Shown in pieces: positions 28,183 to 39,136 of a stretch of 64,000 nt of DNA; position 1 is the stretch's first letter; each line of letters starts with the position of its first letter. A program made the translations under genes and the position numbers. Source of the DNA: Actinomycetales bacterium. Lineage in GTDB: Bacteria; Actinomycetota; Actinomycetes; S36-B12. The notes beneath the pieces are model-generated. The model was not told the DNA's origin. It was given only the letters and a program-made list of their open reading frames with translations, and searched no databases. The stretch spans positions 24,068 through 88,067 of the forward strand of contig WGLX01000039.1 of assembly GCA_016125355.1 (NCBI GenBank). Reading direction: 5' to 3'.

Positions 28183-28728
28183 ATGGCCATCCAGCCCATC
28201 CGCCTGTTCGGCGATCCCGTCCTGCGCACCCCCGCGGCGCCCGTCGAGACCTTCGACAAGGAGCTCCGCAAGCTCGTGAAGGACCTCACCGAGACCATGA
28301 TGGACGCCCCCGGTGCCGGCCTGGCCGCGCCGCAGATCGGCGTCTCCCTGCGGGTGTTCACCTACTGGGTCGACGACGAGCCCGGTCACCTCGTCAACCC
28401 CGACCTCGACCTCTCCGAGGAGCAGCAGGATGGCGAGGAGGGGTGCCTGTCCCTCCCCGACCTGTCCTTCGACACGAAGCGGGCGAAGCGCGTCGTCGCC
28501 AAGGGCTTCAACATGTGGGGCGAGCCGGTCGTCATCGAGGGCAGTGATCTCCTCGCGCGGGCCGTCCAGCACGAGACGGACCATCTCGACGGGATCCTGT
28601 TCATCGACCGGCTCGACGCGGAGATGCGCAAGGAGGCGATGCGCCAGATCCGTCAGGCCGAGTGGTTCGGCGAGCCCGCGCCAGCGGTGCAGATCAGCCC
28701 GCACGCCATCTCCTCCAAGTGGCTGTAG
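28183..28728 (+). CDS. def: Peptide deformylase
   Basis: Removes the formyl group from nascent proteins. 181 residues. The three catalytic motifs are intact: GAGLAAPQIG (44-53), EGCLS with metal ligand Cys88, and H130-E-x-x-H134 (QHETDHLDG). ATG 28183 lies 6 nt after a TAGACT box, so translation is probably leaderless. It forms a functional pair with fmt, which starts 3 nt after its stop. Confidence 0.97.
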   Translation: MAIQPIRLFGDPVLRTPAAPVETFDKELRKLVKDLTETMMDAPGAGLAAPQIGVSLRVFTYWVDDEPGHLVNPDLDLSEEQQDGEEGCLSLPDLSFDTKRAKRVVAKGFNMWGEPVVIEGSDLLARAVQHETDHLDGILFIDRLDAEMRKEAMRQIRQAEWFGEPAPAVQISPHAISSKWL

Positions 28729-28731
28729 CTG

Positions 28732-29655
28732 GTGCGCTGCCTGTTCGCCGGCACTCCTGACGTCGCGGCGGTGTCGCTCAGGGCCCTGCTCGAGTCCGAA
28801 CACGAGGTGGTCGCCGCCCTCACCCGGCCGGATGCCCCCGTCGGCCGCGGCCGCACCCTGGCACCCTCGCCCGTCGCGGCGCTCGCCGAGGAGGCGGGCG
28901 TCGAGGTGCTCAAGCCGGGCTCGTTCCGCGACCCGGGGCTGCTGGAGCGGCTGTCCGCGCTTCAGCTCGACGTGGCGCCCGTCGTGGCCTACGGAGGCCT
29001 GGTGCCGGCACCGGCGCTGACGCTGCCGAAGCACGGCTGGGTCAACCTGCACTTCTCGCTCCTGCCCGCGTGGCGGGGCGCGGCCCCGGTCCAGCACGCC
29101 ATCTGGCACGGCGACGACATCACCGGCGCGAGCACCTTCCTCCTGGAGGAGGGCCTGGACACAGGCCCGGTCTTCGGCACCGTGACCGAGGCGATCCGCC
29201 CCGACGACACGTCGGGGGACCTGCTGGGGCGCCTCGCCCAGGCAGGGTCGGGGCTGCTGGTCGCCACGCTCGACGCGATCGCCGCCGGCCGGGCGCACCC
29301 GGTCGCCCAGGTCGGCGACCCGACGTACGCGGGGAAGATCACCGTCGAGGACGCGCGCATTCGCTGGGACCACCCTGCCGTCGGCGTCGACCGGCAGGTC
29401 CGCGCCTGCACCCCGGCGCCGGGTGCGTGGACGACCTGCCGTGGTGACCGCCTGGGCATCGGCCCCGTGCGCCAGGCACCGGACGTCGAGCCCCTTCCCG
29501 TAGGACGGATCCGCGTGACCAAGCGCGAGATCCTCGTCGGCACCGCCACCGTTCCCGTTCGGCTCGGCTCGGTGCGCCCTCCCGGGAAGCGGGAGATGCC
29601 CGCGGCCGACTGGGCGCGGGGCGTACGGCTGACGGCCGAGGACGTCCTGTCATGA
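28732..29655 (+). CDS. fmt: Methionyl-tRNA formyltransferase
   Basis: Formylates initiator Met-tRNA using 10-formyltetrahydrofolate. 307 residues from GTG 28732. The catalytic Asn-x-His region is in [18 protein letters not shown], with the downstream Asp in the DTGPVF segment. The C-terminal OB-like domain for tRNA binding is present. Together with def it covers both ends of the formylation cycle, and it overlaps rsmB by 4 bp. Confidence 0.96.
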   Translation: MRCLFAGTPDVAAVSLRALLESEHEVVAALTRPDAPVGRGRTLAPSPVAALAEEAGVEVLKPGSFRDPGLLERLSALQLDVAPVVAYGGLVPAPALTLPKHGWVNLHFSLLPAWRGAAPVQHAIWHGDDITGASTFLLEEGLDTGPVFGTVTEAIRPDDTSGDLLGRLAQAGSGLLVATLDAIAAGRAHPVAQVGDPTYAGKITVEDARIRWDHPAVGVDRQVRACTPAPGAWTTCRGDRLGIGPVRQAPDVEPLPVGRIRVTKREILVGTATVPVRLGSVRPPGKREMPAADWARGVRLTAEDVLS

Positions 29656-31010
29656 CCGACCGCCCGCGGGCCGCCGCCCTCGAACTGCTGCGCGCCGTCC
29701 GCGAGGACGAGGCCTACGCGAACCTGGCGCTCCCGCAGATCGTGCACGGCTTCGGGCTGACGGGGCGTGACGCAGCGTTCGCCACGGAGCTGTCCTACGG
29801 CACGCTGCGAGGCCTGCGCTGGTACGACGCCGTGCTCGCCGAGTGCGTGACCCGCTCGTACGACAAGGTCGAGCCGGCCATGAAGGACGTCCTCCGGCTC
29901 GGTGCCCATCAGCTTCTCGCCATGCGGGTCCCCGCGCATGCCGCGGTCGACTCGTCCTGCACGCTCGCGCGCGATCTCGGTGCCAAGCCGGGCGCGGATG
30001 CGCGCGCGGGCTTCGTCAACGCCGTCCTGCGCAAGGTCGCCCAGCGCGATGCCGCGGAGTGGGCGGCCCAGCTGCAGCGTGACGCGGATCCTGACGACCC
30101 CGACTGGCTCGGCGTCCGGTGGTCGCATCCCACGTGGATCGTCCGGGCCTTCCGCGATGCGCTCGGACCCCGCCAGGCGGAGCTCATCGACGTGCTGCAG
30201 GCGGACAACGCGGCCGCCCGGCCCTCGCTCGTGGCGCGCCCCGGCCGTATGACGTCGGAGGAGCTGATCGAGCTGCCCGAGGTCGACCCCGGACGCTGGT
30301 CGCCACTGGCCGGGCTCCTCGTCGAGGGCACGCCGGACATGCTGGCCTGCGTCCGAGACGGGCGCGCCGGTGTGCAGGACGAGGGCAGCCAGCTCGTGGC
30401 ACTGGCGCTGACGCGCGTCGAGGTGCCCGACGACCACGGTCGCTGGCTGGACATGTGCGCGGGGCCTGGCGGCAAGGCTGCGCTCCTCGACGGTCTCGCC
30501 CAGGAGCGCGGCGGCTCCCTGCTGGCGGTCGAGCAGCACCCCCACCGGGCCGAACTCGTGACCCGGTCGTTCGCACCTGGGTCCGCCTCGCGGGTGGTCG
30601 TGGGCGATGCGCGCCACGCGCCCTGGGGTGACGAGCTCTTCGACCGGGTCCTCGTCGATGCGCCCTGCACCGGTCTCGGCGCACTGCGTCGGCGTCCTGA
30701 GGCACGCTGGCGCCGCACGACGGCGGACCTCGCGGCGCTCGGGGGACTTCAGCGCGACCTGCTGCGGACGGCGGTGTCGGCCGTCCGCCCCGGAGGCGTG
30801 GTGGGCTACGTCACCTGCTCCCCGCACCTGGCCGAGACCGAGTTTGTGGTCGCCGACGTCCTCCGCGGTCGCGACGACCTGCAGCTGGTGGACGCGAGGC
30901 CGCTGCTGCCCGAGGTGGAGGATCTCGGTGACGGCCCGACGATCCAGCTGTGGCCGCATCGGCACGGCACGGACGGGATGTTCCTCGCGCTGATCCGCCG
31001 ATCGGGGTGA
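29652..31010 (+). CDS. rsmB: 16S rRNA m5C967 methyltransferase (RsmB/Fmu)
   Basis: SAM-dependent methyltransferase acting on 16S rRNA. 452 residues. An N-terminal NusB-like RNA-binding domain (about 1-140) is followed by a Rossmann methyltransferase domain with [13 protein letters not shown] near residue 272. Both catalytic cysteines of the m5C family are visible, in VDAPCTGLG and in [15 protein letters not shown] 29652 lies inside the fmt stop. It is convergent with the membrane-protein gene that follows. Confidence 0.95.
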   Translation: MTDRPRAAALELLRAVREDEAYANLALPQIVHGFGLTGRDAAFATELSYGTLRGLRWYDAVLAECVTRSYDKVEPAMKDVLRLGAHQLLAMRVPAHAAVDSSCTLARDLGAKPGADARAGFVNAVLRKVAQRDAAEWAAQLQRDADPDDPDWLGVRWSHPTWIVRAFRDALGPRQAELIDVLQADNAAARPSLVARPGRMTSEELIELPEVDPGRWSPLAGLLVEGTPDMLACVRDGRAGVQDEGSQLVALALTRVEVPDDHGRWLDMCAGPGGKAALLDGLAQERGGSLLAVEQHPHRAELVTRSFAPGSASRVVVGDARHAPWGDELFDRVLVDAPCTGLGALRRRPEARWRRTTADLAALGGLQRDLLRTAVSAVRPGGVVGYVTCSPHLAETEFVVADVLRGRDDLQLVDARPLLPEVEDLGDGPTIQLWPHRHGTDGMFLALIRRSG

Positions 31011-31025
31011 CGGCCCGGCTGGACG

Positions 31026-31811
31026 TCAGCTGAGGCCGGTGAGGAAGGACTGCAGGGCCGGGGCCGGCGCCAGCGCGGTACTGGTGTTCGCGATGGTCAG
31101 GACAGCGAAGGCCCCCATGGTGGCGACGAGAGCGGCGGAAGCCCCCCACCGCCGGCGGTGGACCAGCCGGAGCGTCATGAGGGCGGCGAGCAGGGTGACC
31201 ACGGCCATGAGTACCGCGACAACCGCGTGATACGCGGCGAAGTCCCGGACGATCGCCGCTGCGGTCGCTGTCGGCTGGCCACTGCCAATGCTCGTATTCA
31301 GGGCCGTGATCACGTCGGTGAGGGTTGGGCTCCGACCACTCAGGGGAAGGAAGGACAGAACCGACGACAACGGCGCGAAGGCTCCCTGCACGTTGGCGAG
31401 GACGAGGACGAGTGCCAGGGCGGCCACGAGGCCACCGCCGGCCGCCACGGTTGCCCACCCGAGTCGATGGCTCCGTTGCGATGCGACACGGCGGGCATGC
31501 CACGCATGCGTGACCGTCAGGCTGGCCGCGGTCAGTGCTGCGAGGGCGAGCAGCGCTTTCACGATGTGGAACCAGCGCCAGAACCGGGTGGGATCGGTCA
31601 GCGCGGACGAGGCCTGGACACCGGGCGCCGCAACGGCTGTCGTCCAGTCGGCGATGATCGCGTTCCCCACCGAATGCGCCAACGTGTCGGGGCCGGCCCA
31701 CGTGAGTCCGGTGATCGCTGTTGCCGCGTGCCACGGGATGACGAACGCCGCGGCGGTGAACCCCAGGGTCGCCGCACCCAGTAGCCACCAGCGCGCGCTG
31801 CCGTGTCTCAT
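31026..31811 (-). CDS. Uncharacterised membrane protein with five predicted helices
   Basis: I do not recognise the family. 261 residues. Predicted transmembrane helices lie at about 9-26, 82-102, 120-141, 193-214 and 223-243, with larger hydrophilic loops at 27-80 and 142-192. Polar segments contain several Ser/Thr-rich stretches, and Arg/His clusters follow the second helix (HAWHARR) and precede the last (RLVHRRRW), which fits the positive-inside rule. The start codon has AAGGAGAG just upstream, and a TAGCAT box (31860-31865, minus strand) lies about 50 nt further up, overlapping the stop of the phosphatase gene. Codon use is like that of its neighbours. Confidence 0.75.
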   Translation of the reverse strand: MRHGSARWWLLGAATLGFTAAAFVIPWHAATAITGLTWAGPDTLAHSVGNAIIADWTTAVAAPGVQASSALTDPTRFWRWFHIVKALLALAALTAASLTVTHAWHARRVASQRSHRLGWATVAAGGGLVAALALVLVLANVQGAFAPLSSVLSFLPLSGRSPTLTDVITALNTSIGSGQPTATAAAIVRDFAAYHAVVAVLMAVVTLLAALMTLRLVHRRRWGASAALVATMGAFAVLTIANTSTALAPAPALQSFLTGLS

Positions 31812-31859
31812 GATGCTCTCCTTCGCGTGCCGCCGGGTCGCCCGGCACGGTGGCGCCCC

Positions 31860-31865
31860 ATGCTA
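31860..31865 (-). promoter_or_regulatory. Possible -10 box for the membrane protein gene
   Basis: Read on the minus strand this is TAGCAT. A start near 31853 gives a leader of about 42 nt with an AAGGAGAG ribosome-binding site. The box overlaps the TAG stop of the upstream gene. Confidence 0.35.
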
Positions 31866-32666
31866 GGCGCGGTGGCTGCCACCTGTCAGCAGCGCGTCGA
31901 GGGCGTCGTAGACGCCGGGCGCGGCCGCCACGACGCGCCCTGATCCCGTGACTCCGTTGTCGGCGAGGAACGGGCACGCGCGCCCGCCGGCCTCCTCGAC
32001 CAGCAGCAGGGCGGCCAGGCAGTCCCACGCGTTGATGTAGGTCTCGACGTAGCCGATCAGCTGGCCTGCGGCGACGTATGCGAGGGACAGTGCACCTGAT
32101 CCGGTGCGGTGGTACATGCCGCCGGCCGACAGCAGCTCCTCGGCCATCCGGCCAAGGTCTGCCGGGCGTGTGCGCGGCGAGCAGCCCAGGCCGGTGAGGC
32201 CCTGGTCGAGGGCGGTGACCTCGAGCACGTGCATGGGCCGGCCGTTGACCGAGGCACCGCCGCCCCGGCGTGCCGCGTAGGTGTCCCCGGTGACCGGGTT
32301 GCGGACCACGCCGACCTGCGTCGCACCGTCACGCACGTAGGCGATGGAGACGCACCAGGACGGCAGCCCCAGCAGGAAGGGCTGCGTCCCGTCGATGGGG
32401 TCCACCACCCAGACCCCGCGCCCGGCCTCGGCTAGCCCGTCGGCGCCGGTCTCCTCCCCGACGAACGCGTCGTCGGGGAACAGCGAGGCGAGTCGCTGCT
32501 TGATGGTGCGCTCGGTCTCCCGATCGGCCTCGCTCACCAGGTCCTGGACGCCCTTCCGCTCGACGGTCAGGCGATCGAGGTGCCGGAAGTGGCCGAGGGC
32601 GACGTCCCCGGCCACCACGGCCACGTCCAGGGCAGCGGCGACGTGCGCGGCGAGGTCGTCCGTCAT
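31863..32666 (-). CDS. Inositol monophosphatase family phosphatase (possible histidinol-phosphatase)
   Basis: Mg2+-dependent sugar or histidinol phosphate phosphatase. The frame is open upstream to 32909, but I chose ATG 32666 because it gives the family's natural N-terminus and lies 8 nt from a TATCGT box. 267 residues. Metal-binding motifs are seen: Glu71-Glu72 (VGEET), Asp89-Pro-Ile-Asp-Gly-Thr94, and [18 protein letters not shown] near residue 215. The residues after DPIDGT ([10 protein letters not shown]) resemble the HisN-type variant more than the common NFVHG type. hisE and hisG lie about 4 kb away, so a histidinol-phosphatase role is possible but unproven. Confidence 0.85.
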   Translation of the reverse strand: MTDDLAAHVAAALDVAVVAGDVALGHFRHLDRLTVERKGVQDLVSEADRETERTIKQRLASLFPDDAFVGEETGADGLAEAGRGVWVVDPIDGTQPFLLGLPSWCVSIAYVRDGATQVGVVRNPVTGDTYAARRGGGASVNGRPMHVLEVTALDQGLTGLGCSPRTRPADLGRMAEELLSAGGMYHRTGSGALSLAYVAAGQLIGYVETYINAWDCLAALLLVEEAGGRACPFLADNGVTGSGRVVAAAPGVYDALDALLTGGSHRA

Positions 32667-32674
32667 GGCCACGG

Positions 32675-32680
32675 ACGATA
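32675..32680 (-). promoter_or_regulatory. -10 box of the phosphatase gene
   Basis: Minus-strand TATCGT, 8 nt before ATG 32666. It is divergent from the rpe box only 17 bp away, so the two promoters share one short spacer. Confidence 0.5.
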
Positions 32681-32697
32681 GCGGGCCCTTCGGTGGA

Positions 32698-32703
32698 TAC
32701 CCT
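32698..32703 (+). promoter_or_regulatory. -10 box of rpe, leaderless start
   Basis: TACCCT followed by exactly 6 nt and the GTG of rpe at 32710. No ribosome-binding site fits in the gap. Confidence 0.6.
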
Positions 32704-32709
32704 TCCGGC

Positions 32710-33378
32710 GTGGGCATCCAGATCTCGCCGAGCGTCCTGAACGCCGACCTGTCCAACCTCGCGGCCGAGGTCGCACGCGTCGAGTCGGTCGCGGACTGGA
32801 TCCACCTCGACGTGATGGACAACCAGTTCGTCCCGAACCTCACGTTCGGCCTGCCGGTCATCGAGGCGCTTCTGCGGCACATCACGGTGCCCGCGGACTG
32901 CCACCTCATGATCGCCGACCCGGACCGGTGGGCCCCCGGCTACGCGGAGGCGGGTGCGGGCTCGGTCACCTTCCACGTCGAGGCGGCCGCCAACCCCCGC
33001 ATGGTGGCCAAGGACATCCGGGCGGCGGGTGCGCGTGCCGGGGTCGCGGTCAAGCCGGGCACATCCCTCACGGAGATCGCCGACGTGCTGCCGTTCACCG
33101 ACATGATCCTCATCATGACCGTCGAGCCCGGCTTCGGCGGTCAGGCCTTCATGGCCGACATGCTGCCGAAGGTCCGGGAGGCGCGGCGCATCGCCGATGC
33201 CGCGGACGTCGACATCTGGGTGCAGGTGGACGGCGGCGTAGGACCGGACAGCATCGAGCAGTGCTCGGCCGCCGGCGCCGACGTCTTCGTGGCGGGCTCG
33301 GCGGTCTACCGCGATCCAGACCCCGCCGTCATGGTCGAGCAGCTGCGTGCCCTGGCGGAGAACGCCGCCCGCCCGTGA
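32710..33378 (+). CDS. rpe: Ribulose-phosphate 3-epimerase
   Basis: Interconverts ribulose 5-phosphate and xylulose 5-phosphate. 222 residues from GTG 32710; this gives the family's [10 protein letters not shown] start and sits 6 nt after a -10 box. Active-site metal motifs are present: [27 protein letters not shown] and VDGGV. Ribulose 5-phosphate is also a riboflavin precursor, and rpe leads directly into ribD-ribE-ribBA-ribH with overlapping ends. Confidence 0.97.
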   Translation: MGIQISPSVLNADLSNLAAEVARVESVADWIHLDVMDNQFVPNLTFGLPVIEALLRHITVPADCHLMIADPDRWAPGYAEAGAGSVTFHVEAAANPRMVAKDIRAAGARAGVAVKPGTSLTEIADVLPFTDMILIMTVEPGFGGQAFMADMLPKVREARRIADAADVDIWVQVDGGVGPDSIEQCSAAGADVFVAGSAVYRDPDPAVMVEQLRALAENAARP

Positions 33379-34406
33379 CCGAGCCGACTCCTCCGAGGGA
33401 CTGGCGCACGCCCATGCGCGAGGCCCTCGCACTGGCCCAGGCGGAGGACGCCCCGTACGGGGAGAACCCGCGCGTGGGCTGCGTCATCGTGGCGGGCGAC
33501 GGAACCATCGTCGGGAGGGGATTCCACCGCGGGGCCGGCACGCCGCATGCCGAGGTGGTCGCGCTCGCCGATGCGGGGGAGCGTGCGCGAGGCGCCACGG
33601 CGGTGGTCACGCTCGAGCCCTGCCGGCACACCGGCCGCACGGGACCGTGCACGAGGGCGCTCATCCACGCCGGCGTGGTGCGGGTGGTGTTCGCCCAGTC
33701 CGATCCCACGGAGCACGCGGGCGGGGGAGCGGTCGAGCTGTCGGCGTCCGGCGTCGAGGTCGAGCCTGGAGTGCTCGCCGAGGAGGCCGAGCGGGTCAAC
33801 GAGGAGTGGACGTTCGCCGTTCGCCACGGCCGGCCCTTCGTCACGTACAAGTGCGCCGTGTCCCTCGATGGACGGGTCGCCGGCGCCGACGGCGGACCCA
33901 CCGCGATCACCGGCCCGGGGGCGCGGGAGCACGTCCACGAGCTGCGCGCACGTGTGGGCGCGATCATCGTCGGGACCGGCACCGCGCTGGTCGACGACCC
34001 GGCCCTGACCGTGCGCCATCCGCACGTGCAGGCGACGCCCCTGCGGGTCGTCGTCGGGTCGCGAGCCCTGCCCGCCTCCGCCCGCGTCCTCGACGGCAGC
34101 GCCCCCACGCTGCTCGTCGACGAGCGTGACCCCCTCGTGCTGCTGGAGGATCTCTACGCTCGAGGCGTCCGCCACGCCCTCCTCGAGGGCGGGCCCACCC
34201 TGGCGGCGGCCTTCCTAGGCCGCGGGGTCGTCGACCGCGTCGAGTGGCACCTGGCGCCCGTCCTCCTCGGCGAGGGGCCGTTGGCGCTTCCTCCCCTCGA
34301 TGCCGCCCTCGACGTCGATGTCGATCGCGTTGAGCGCTTCGGGGAGGATGTGGTCATCACCGGACGGATCATCCGCCCGCCCGGTCAGGCGGAAGCGGAG
34401 GCCTAG
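33375..34406 (+). CDS. ribD: Bifunctional riboflavin deaminase-reductase
   Basis: Deaminates the pyrimidine product of GTP cyclohydrolase II and then reduces its ribosyl side chain. 343 residues from GTG 33375, overlapping the rpe stop. The N-terminal cytidine-deaminase-like domain binds zinc through His58-Ala-Glu60 and Cys83/Cys92 ([12 protein letters not shown]). The C-terminal reductase domain has the [15 protein letters not shown] start and the [16 protein letters not shown] segment. It overlaps ribE by one base. Confidence 0.96.
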   Translation: MTEPTPPRDWRTPMREALALAQAEDAPYGENPRVGCVIVAGDGTIVGRGFHRGAGTPHAEVVALADAGERARGATAVVTLEPCRHTGRTGPCTRALIHAGVVRVVFAQSDPTEHAGGGAVELSASGVEVEPGVLAEEAERVNEEWTFAVRHGRPFVTYKCAVSLDGRVAGADGGPTAITGPGAREHVHELRARVGAIIVGTGTALVDDPALTVRHPHVQATPLRVVVGSRALPASARVLDGSAPTLLVDERDPLVLLEDLYARGVRHALLEGGPTLAAAFLGRGVVDRVEWHLAPVLLGEGPLALPPLDAALDVDVDRVERFGEDVVITGRIIRPPGQAEAEA

Positions 34407-34998
34407 TGTTCACCGGCATCGTGGAGGAGCGCGGCGAGGTCGTCGCGATCGAGGAGCGCGGCGACTCGGCACGCGTCGTCATCCGGGGCCCGGTCGTCAC
34501 CTCGGACGCCCGTCCAGGCGACTCCATCGCCGTCAACGGGGTGTGCCTGACGGTCGTCGACCCGGGCGGCGACACCTTCGCCGCGGACGTCATGGCCGAG
34601 ACGCTGTCCCGCTCCTCGCTGGGCGCACTGCGAGCCGGGTCACCCGTCAACCTCGAGCGCGCCGCCCGCCTCGACTCCCGCATCGGCGGCCACCTCGTGC
34701 AGGGGCACGTCGACGGCGTGGCCGAGGTCGAGTCCGTGCACCCGAGCGAGCACTGGACGACCGTGGCCTTCGCCCTGCCGGAGGGGCTTGCCCGCTACAT
34801 CGTGGAGAAGGGATCGATCACCGTCGACGGGGTGTCACTGACGGTCGTATCCGTCGACGACCGTTCCTTCAGCGTCTCGCTCATCCCGACCACGCTGGCC
34901 GAGACCACGCTGGGCTCGCGTAAGGTCGGAGACCGAGTCAACATCGAGGTCGACGTCATCGCGAAGTACGTCGAGCGCCTCGCCAGTTGGAGGACGAC

Positions 34999-35002
<4 letters not shown>
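34406..35002 (+). CDS. ribE: Riboflavin synthase alpha chain
   Basis: Dismutates two 6,7-dimethyl-8-ribityllumazine molecules to riboflavin. 198 residues in two homologous lumazine-binding repeats, the first beginning [10 protein letters not shown] and containing [13 protein letters not shown], the second with [16 protein letters not shown] 34406 shares a base with the ribD stop. Confidence 0.96.
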
Positions 35003-36323
<1,321 letters not shown>

Positions 36324-36327
<4 letters not shown>

Positions 36328-36794
36328 GCGGTTCGGGAAGCGCGCAGATCGAGGTCGACGGCACGGGATTGCGCGTCGCGATCGTCGCGGCCTCGTGGCA
36401 CGAGACGGTCATGGGCGGACTGCTCGACGGCGCGCAGCGCGCATGCGAGCAGGCCCACGTCGGTGTCGAGGTCATCCGCGTTCCGGGATCCTTCGAGCTC
36501 CCGGTGGTCGCACTGGCCTGTGCCCGGCAGTTCGACGCCGTGATCTGCCTCGGCGTCATCATCCGAGGCGGCACACCGCACTTCGAGTACGTCTCCTCGG
36601 CCGCCACCGATGGCCTGACCCGCGTGGCCCTCGACACGGGCACGCCGATCGGCTTCGGCGTCCTCACCTGCGACGACGAGGCGCAGGCCCTCGACCGGTC
36701 CGGACTTCCCGGGTCGAGCGAGGACAAGGGTGCCGAGGCCGCGTGGGCCGCGATCGCGACCGCGGTGACTCTGCGCGACCTGCCGCGCCAATAG
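36324..36794 (+). CDS. ribH: 6,7-dimethyl-8-ribityllumazine synthase
   Basis: Condenses the two riboflavin precursors. 156 residues from GTG 36324, overlapping the ribBA stop. Conserved segments: [22 protein letters not shown], and [14 protein letters not shown] with the catalytic His. Confidence 0.97.
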
Positions 36795-36797
36795 GGT
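36792..36797 (+). promoter_or_regulatory. -10 box of hisE, leaderless start
   Basis: TAGGGT overlaps the ribH stop codon and is followed by exactly 6 nt and the hisE GTG. This would uncouple hisEG transcription from the rib operon. Confidence 0.6.
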
Positions 36798-36803
36798 GGT
36801 GCC

Positions 36804-37067
36804 GTGAAGACGTTCGACGAGCTCTACGCCGAGCTCACGCAGAAGGTCACCTACGGTGACGAGGAGTCCGGCACGACGCGACTGGTCGCGCAGGGCGTGC
36901 ATGCCGTCGGCAAGAAGGTGGTCGAGGAGGCCGCCGAGGTGTGGATGGCCGCCGAGCACGAGGGGCATGACCGCACCGCCGAGGAGATCGCCCAGCTGCT
37001 GTACCACGTGCAGTGCATGATGCTGGCGAGCAAGGTGAGCCTCGAAGACGTCTACCGAAGGCTGTGA
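36804..37067 (+). CDS. hisE: Phosphoribosyl-ATP pyrophosphatase
   Basis: Second step of histidine synthesis: hydrolyses phosphoribosyl-ATP to phosphoribosyl-AMP. 87 residues, the stand-alone size (no HisI fusion). The all-alpha NTP-pyrophosphohydrolase signature is seen as [18 protein letters not shown] followed by EEIAQLLYH, with acidic metal ligands. It lies between ribH and hisG, as in Streptomyces. Confidence 0.95.
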   Translation: MKTFDELYAELTQKVTYGDEESGTTRLVAQGVHAVGKKVVEEAAEVWMAAEHEGHDRTAEEIAQLLYHVQCMMLASKVSLEDVYRRL

Positions 37068-37069
37068 CG

Positions 37070-37915
37070 ATGCTCCGAGTTGCCGTCCCGAACAAGGGAC
37101 AGTTGGCCGACCCTGCGCGCGAGATGCTGTCCGAGGCCGGCTACCTGCGCTCCGCGACGACCCGCGAGCTGGTGGTCCACGACCCGGACAACGACGTGGA
37201 GTTCTTCTTCCTGCGTCCGCGGGACATCGCCATCTACGTCGGCGAGGGCACCCTCGACGTCGGCATCACCGGACGCGACATGCTGCTCGACTCCGGGGCG
37301 GAGGCGGATGAGGTCCTGCCCCTCGGGTTCGCGCCGTCGACCTTCCGGCTTGCCGCGCCGCGCGGCTCGGCCACGACCGTGGGCGACCTCGCGGGGCGCA
37401 CGATCGCCACCTCGTATGCCGGGGTCCTCGAGGCCTTCCTGGCGCGCGAGGGCATCGATGCCCGCGTGGTCAAGCTCGACGGTGCCGTCGAGAACGCCGT
37501 GGCACTCGGAGTGGCCGACGCCGTCGCCGACGTGGTCGCGACCGGCACCACGCTGCGCAAGGCGGGGCTGGAGCTGGTGGGGGATCCGATCCTCGTGTCC
37601 GAGGCGCTGGTCATCCGCCGTATCGGCGCGCCCCAGGTCCCGGCCGTCGAGACCTTCGTACGCCGACTGCATGGCGTGATGGTGGCGCGGTCCTATGTCC
37701 TCGTCGACTACGACATCCTCACCGCCAAGATCGAGGAGGCCTGCGCGCTCACGCCGGGGATCGAGTCGCCCACCGTGTCCACGCTGCACGATCCGCAGTG
37801 GTCCGCGGTGCGGGCCATGGTTCCCACGGCCGACGTGCACCGGGTCATGGACGAGCTCTACGAGCTCGGTGCGCGCGGGATCCTGGTCACCGACATCCAC
37901 GCCTGCCGCCTGTAG
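37070..37915 (+). CDS. hisG: ATP phosphoribosyltransferase, long form
   Basis: First committed step of histidine synthesis. ATG 37070 gives the MLRVAVPNKG start seen in the mycobacterial enzyme; a GTG at 37064 overlapping the hisE stop would add two residues. 281 residues, the long (HisG-L) type with a C-terminal histidine-sensing domain, so no HisZ partner is needed. The substrate-binding TGTTLRKAGLE segment is present. It is convergent with the MFS gene, whose stop is 3 bp away. Confidence 0.96.
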   Translation: MLRVAVPNKGQLADPAREMLSEAGYLRSATTRELVVHDPDNDVEFFFLRPRDIAIYVGEGTLDVGITGRDMLLDSGAEADEVLPLGFAPSTFRLAAPRGSATTVGDLAGRTIATSYAGVLEAFLAREGIDARVVKLDGAVENAVALGVADAVADVVATGTTLRKAGLELVGDPILVSEALVIRRIGAPQVPAVETFVRRLHGVMVARSYVLVDYDILTAKIEEACALTPGIESPTVSTLHDPQWSAVRAMVPTADVHRVMDELYELGARGILVTDIHACRL

Positions 37916-37918
37916 GCC

Positions 37919-39106
37919 TCAGCGCACGATCACGTCGTTCCGCAGGGCCGGAATCGTGGCGAACTGCACGATGCCGATCAGCGCCAGGGTCAGGTAGACG
38001 ATCGTGAAGGAGCCGCTCGCGTCCAGGACGGCGCCCGCGAGCAGCGGCCCGAAGGCCGCCAGCAGGTAGGTGACCGAGTAGGCCATGGCCGTCAGTCGGT
38101 TGGACGCGGCCGGGTCGGCGGCCCAGCGGCTGAGCAGGGCCAGCCCCATGGCGAACCCGCCGCCTAGCCCCCAGCCGAACACCGCGGCCACGACGACGGG
38201 ACTGGTCGCTGGCGCGACTGCCAGCATCGCGAGCGGGACGATGACGAGGACGAGCGTGGTCGCGAAGACGGCCCGCGGCCGACCCGAGCGCTCGGCGAGC
38301 CAGGGCATCACGAGTGCACCGCCGATCTCGACGCCGGTGAACACGCCGAACAGCAGGCCTGCCTCGCGGGGGGTGAGGCCGGTGCTGACGTACAGCGGCG
38401 ACAGCCACGCGAGCGCCGTGTAGAAGATCACGCTGTTGGCCAGCAGGTACGCCGTCAGCGACCATGCCCGCGCGTCCCGCCACGGCAGGTGCCGCAGGTG
38501 GACGAGCGGGGGCGCCTGATCGCGAGCCGCGCCGCCCCGCTCCGGAGCCTCCTCGACGATCCACCAGACCAGGAGCGCAAGAGCCGCGGGCAGCGCCCAG
38601 GAGGCGAGGGCTGCCTGCCAGGATCCCAGCGCCTCGGCCAGCGGCACGGTCGCGACGCCTGCGATGGCCGCCCCGGCGAGCATGGCCGAGGACCACAGTC
38701 CGGTGGCGAGGCCGACCTGGTCGGCGAGCTGCTCGCGCACCACGCTCGGCACCAGGCCCGCCGCGAGGGCGATCCCGATGCCGACGAGGAGTGCGGAGGC
38801 GTGCAGGACCCCGGGAACGGCCGCGGCCAGGCGGGTCACGAGGGCCACGGTGATGATCGCCAGGGCGAGCGCCACCGTATGCCGCCGACCGATCCGGGCG
38901 GCGATCCTCGGCACGAACAGTGCGACGGCCCCCATGCACAGCACCGGCAGCATCGTCAGCGCGCCGATGACCGTCGAGCTCCAGCCGGTCGCGTCGGCGA
39001 TGGCGCTCTCGAGCACCGGAACGCTCGCAAGGGCGAAGCGCAGGTTCGCGGCCACCAGGGCGAGTGCCAGCAGCACCGCCCAGCGAGGTCGGTTCGGGCG
39101 CGGCAC
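37919..39106 (-). CDS. MFS transporter, CynX/NimT-like
   Basis: Membrane transporter of the major facilitator superfamily. The open frame runs to 39835, but GTG 39106 gives a short basic N-terminus (MPRPNRPRW) directly before the first helix, and it lies 6 nt after a CACAAT hexamer. 395 residues with about 12 hydrophobic segments. A typical loop 2-3 motif is RIAARIGRRHTV near residue 70. Overall it resembles the cyanate/nitroimidazole transporter subgroup. The substrate is unknown. Confidence 0.82.
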   Translation of the reverse strand: MPRPNRPRWAVLLALALVAANLRFALASVPVLESAIADATGWSSTVIGALTMLPVLCMGAVALFVPRIAARIGRRHTVALALAIITVALVTRLAAAVPGVLHASALLVGIGIALAAGLVPSVVREQLADQVGLATGLWSSAMLAGAAIAGVATVPLAEALGSWQAALASWALPAALALLVWWIVEEAPERGGAARDQAPPLVHLRHLPWRDARAWSLTAYLLANSVIFYTALAWLSPLYVSTGLTPREAGLLFGVFTGVEIGGALVMPWLAERSGRPRAVFATTLVLVIVPLAMLAVAPATSPVVVAAVFGWGLGGGFAMGLALLSRWAADPAASNRLTAMAYSVTYLLAAFGPLLAGAVLDASGSFTIVYLTLALIGIVQFATIPALRNDVIVR

Positions 39107-39112
39107 GTGCCG

Positions 39113-39118
39113 ATTGTG
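39113..39118 (-). promoter_or_regulatory. Possible -10 box of the MFS gene
   Basis: Minus-strand CACAAT, exactly 6 nt before GTG 39106. It lacks the first consensus T but keeps A2 and T6. It is 6 bp from the divergent TAGGGT box. Confidence 0.4.
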
Positions 39119-39124
39119 GTCCCC

Positions 39125-39130
39125 TAGGGT
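39125..39130 (+). promoter_or_regulatory. -10 box of the SseB-family gene, leaderless start
   Basis: TAGGGT, then 6 nt, then GTG 39137. Divergent to the MFS promoter within a 30-bp intergenic region. Confidence 0.6.
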
Positions 39131-39136
39131 GGTTCC

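Noticed and set aside
28128..28547. 139-codon open frame starting at an ATG with a good AAAGGAG site, overlapping def
   Set aside because: The start looks attractive, but the frame runs through def in another frame, the product is an Arg/His/Pro-rich shadow, and the def start with its own -10 box explains the region.
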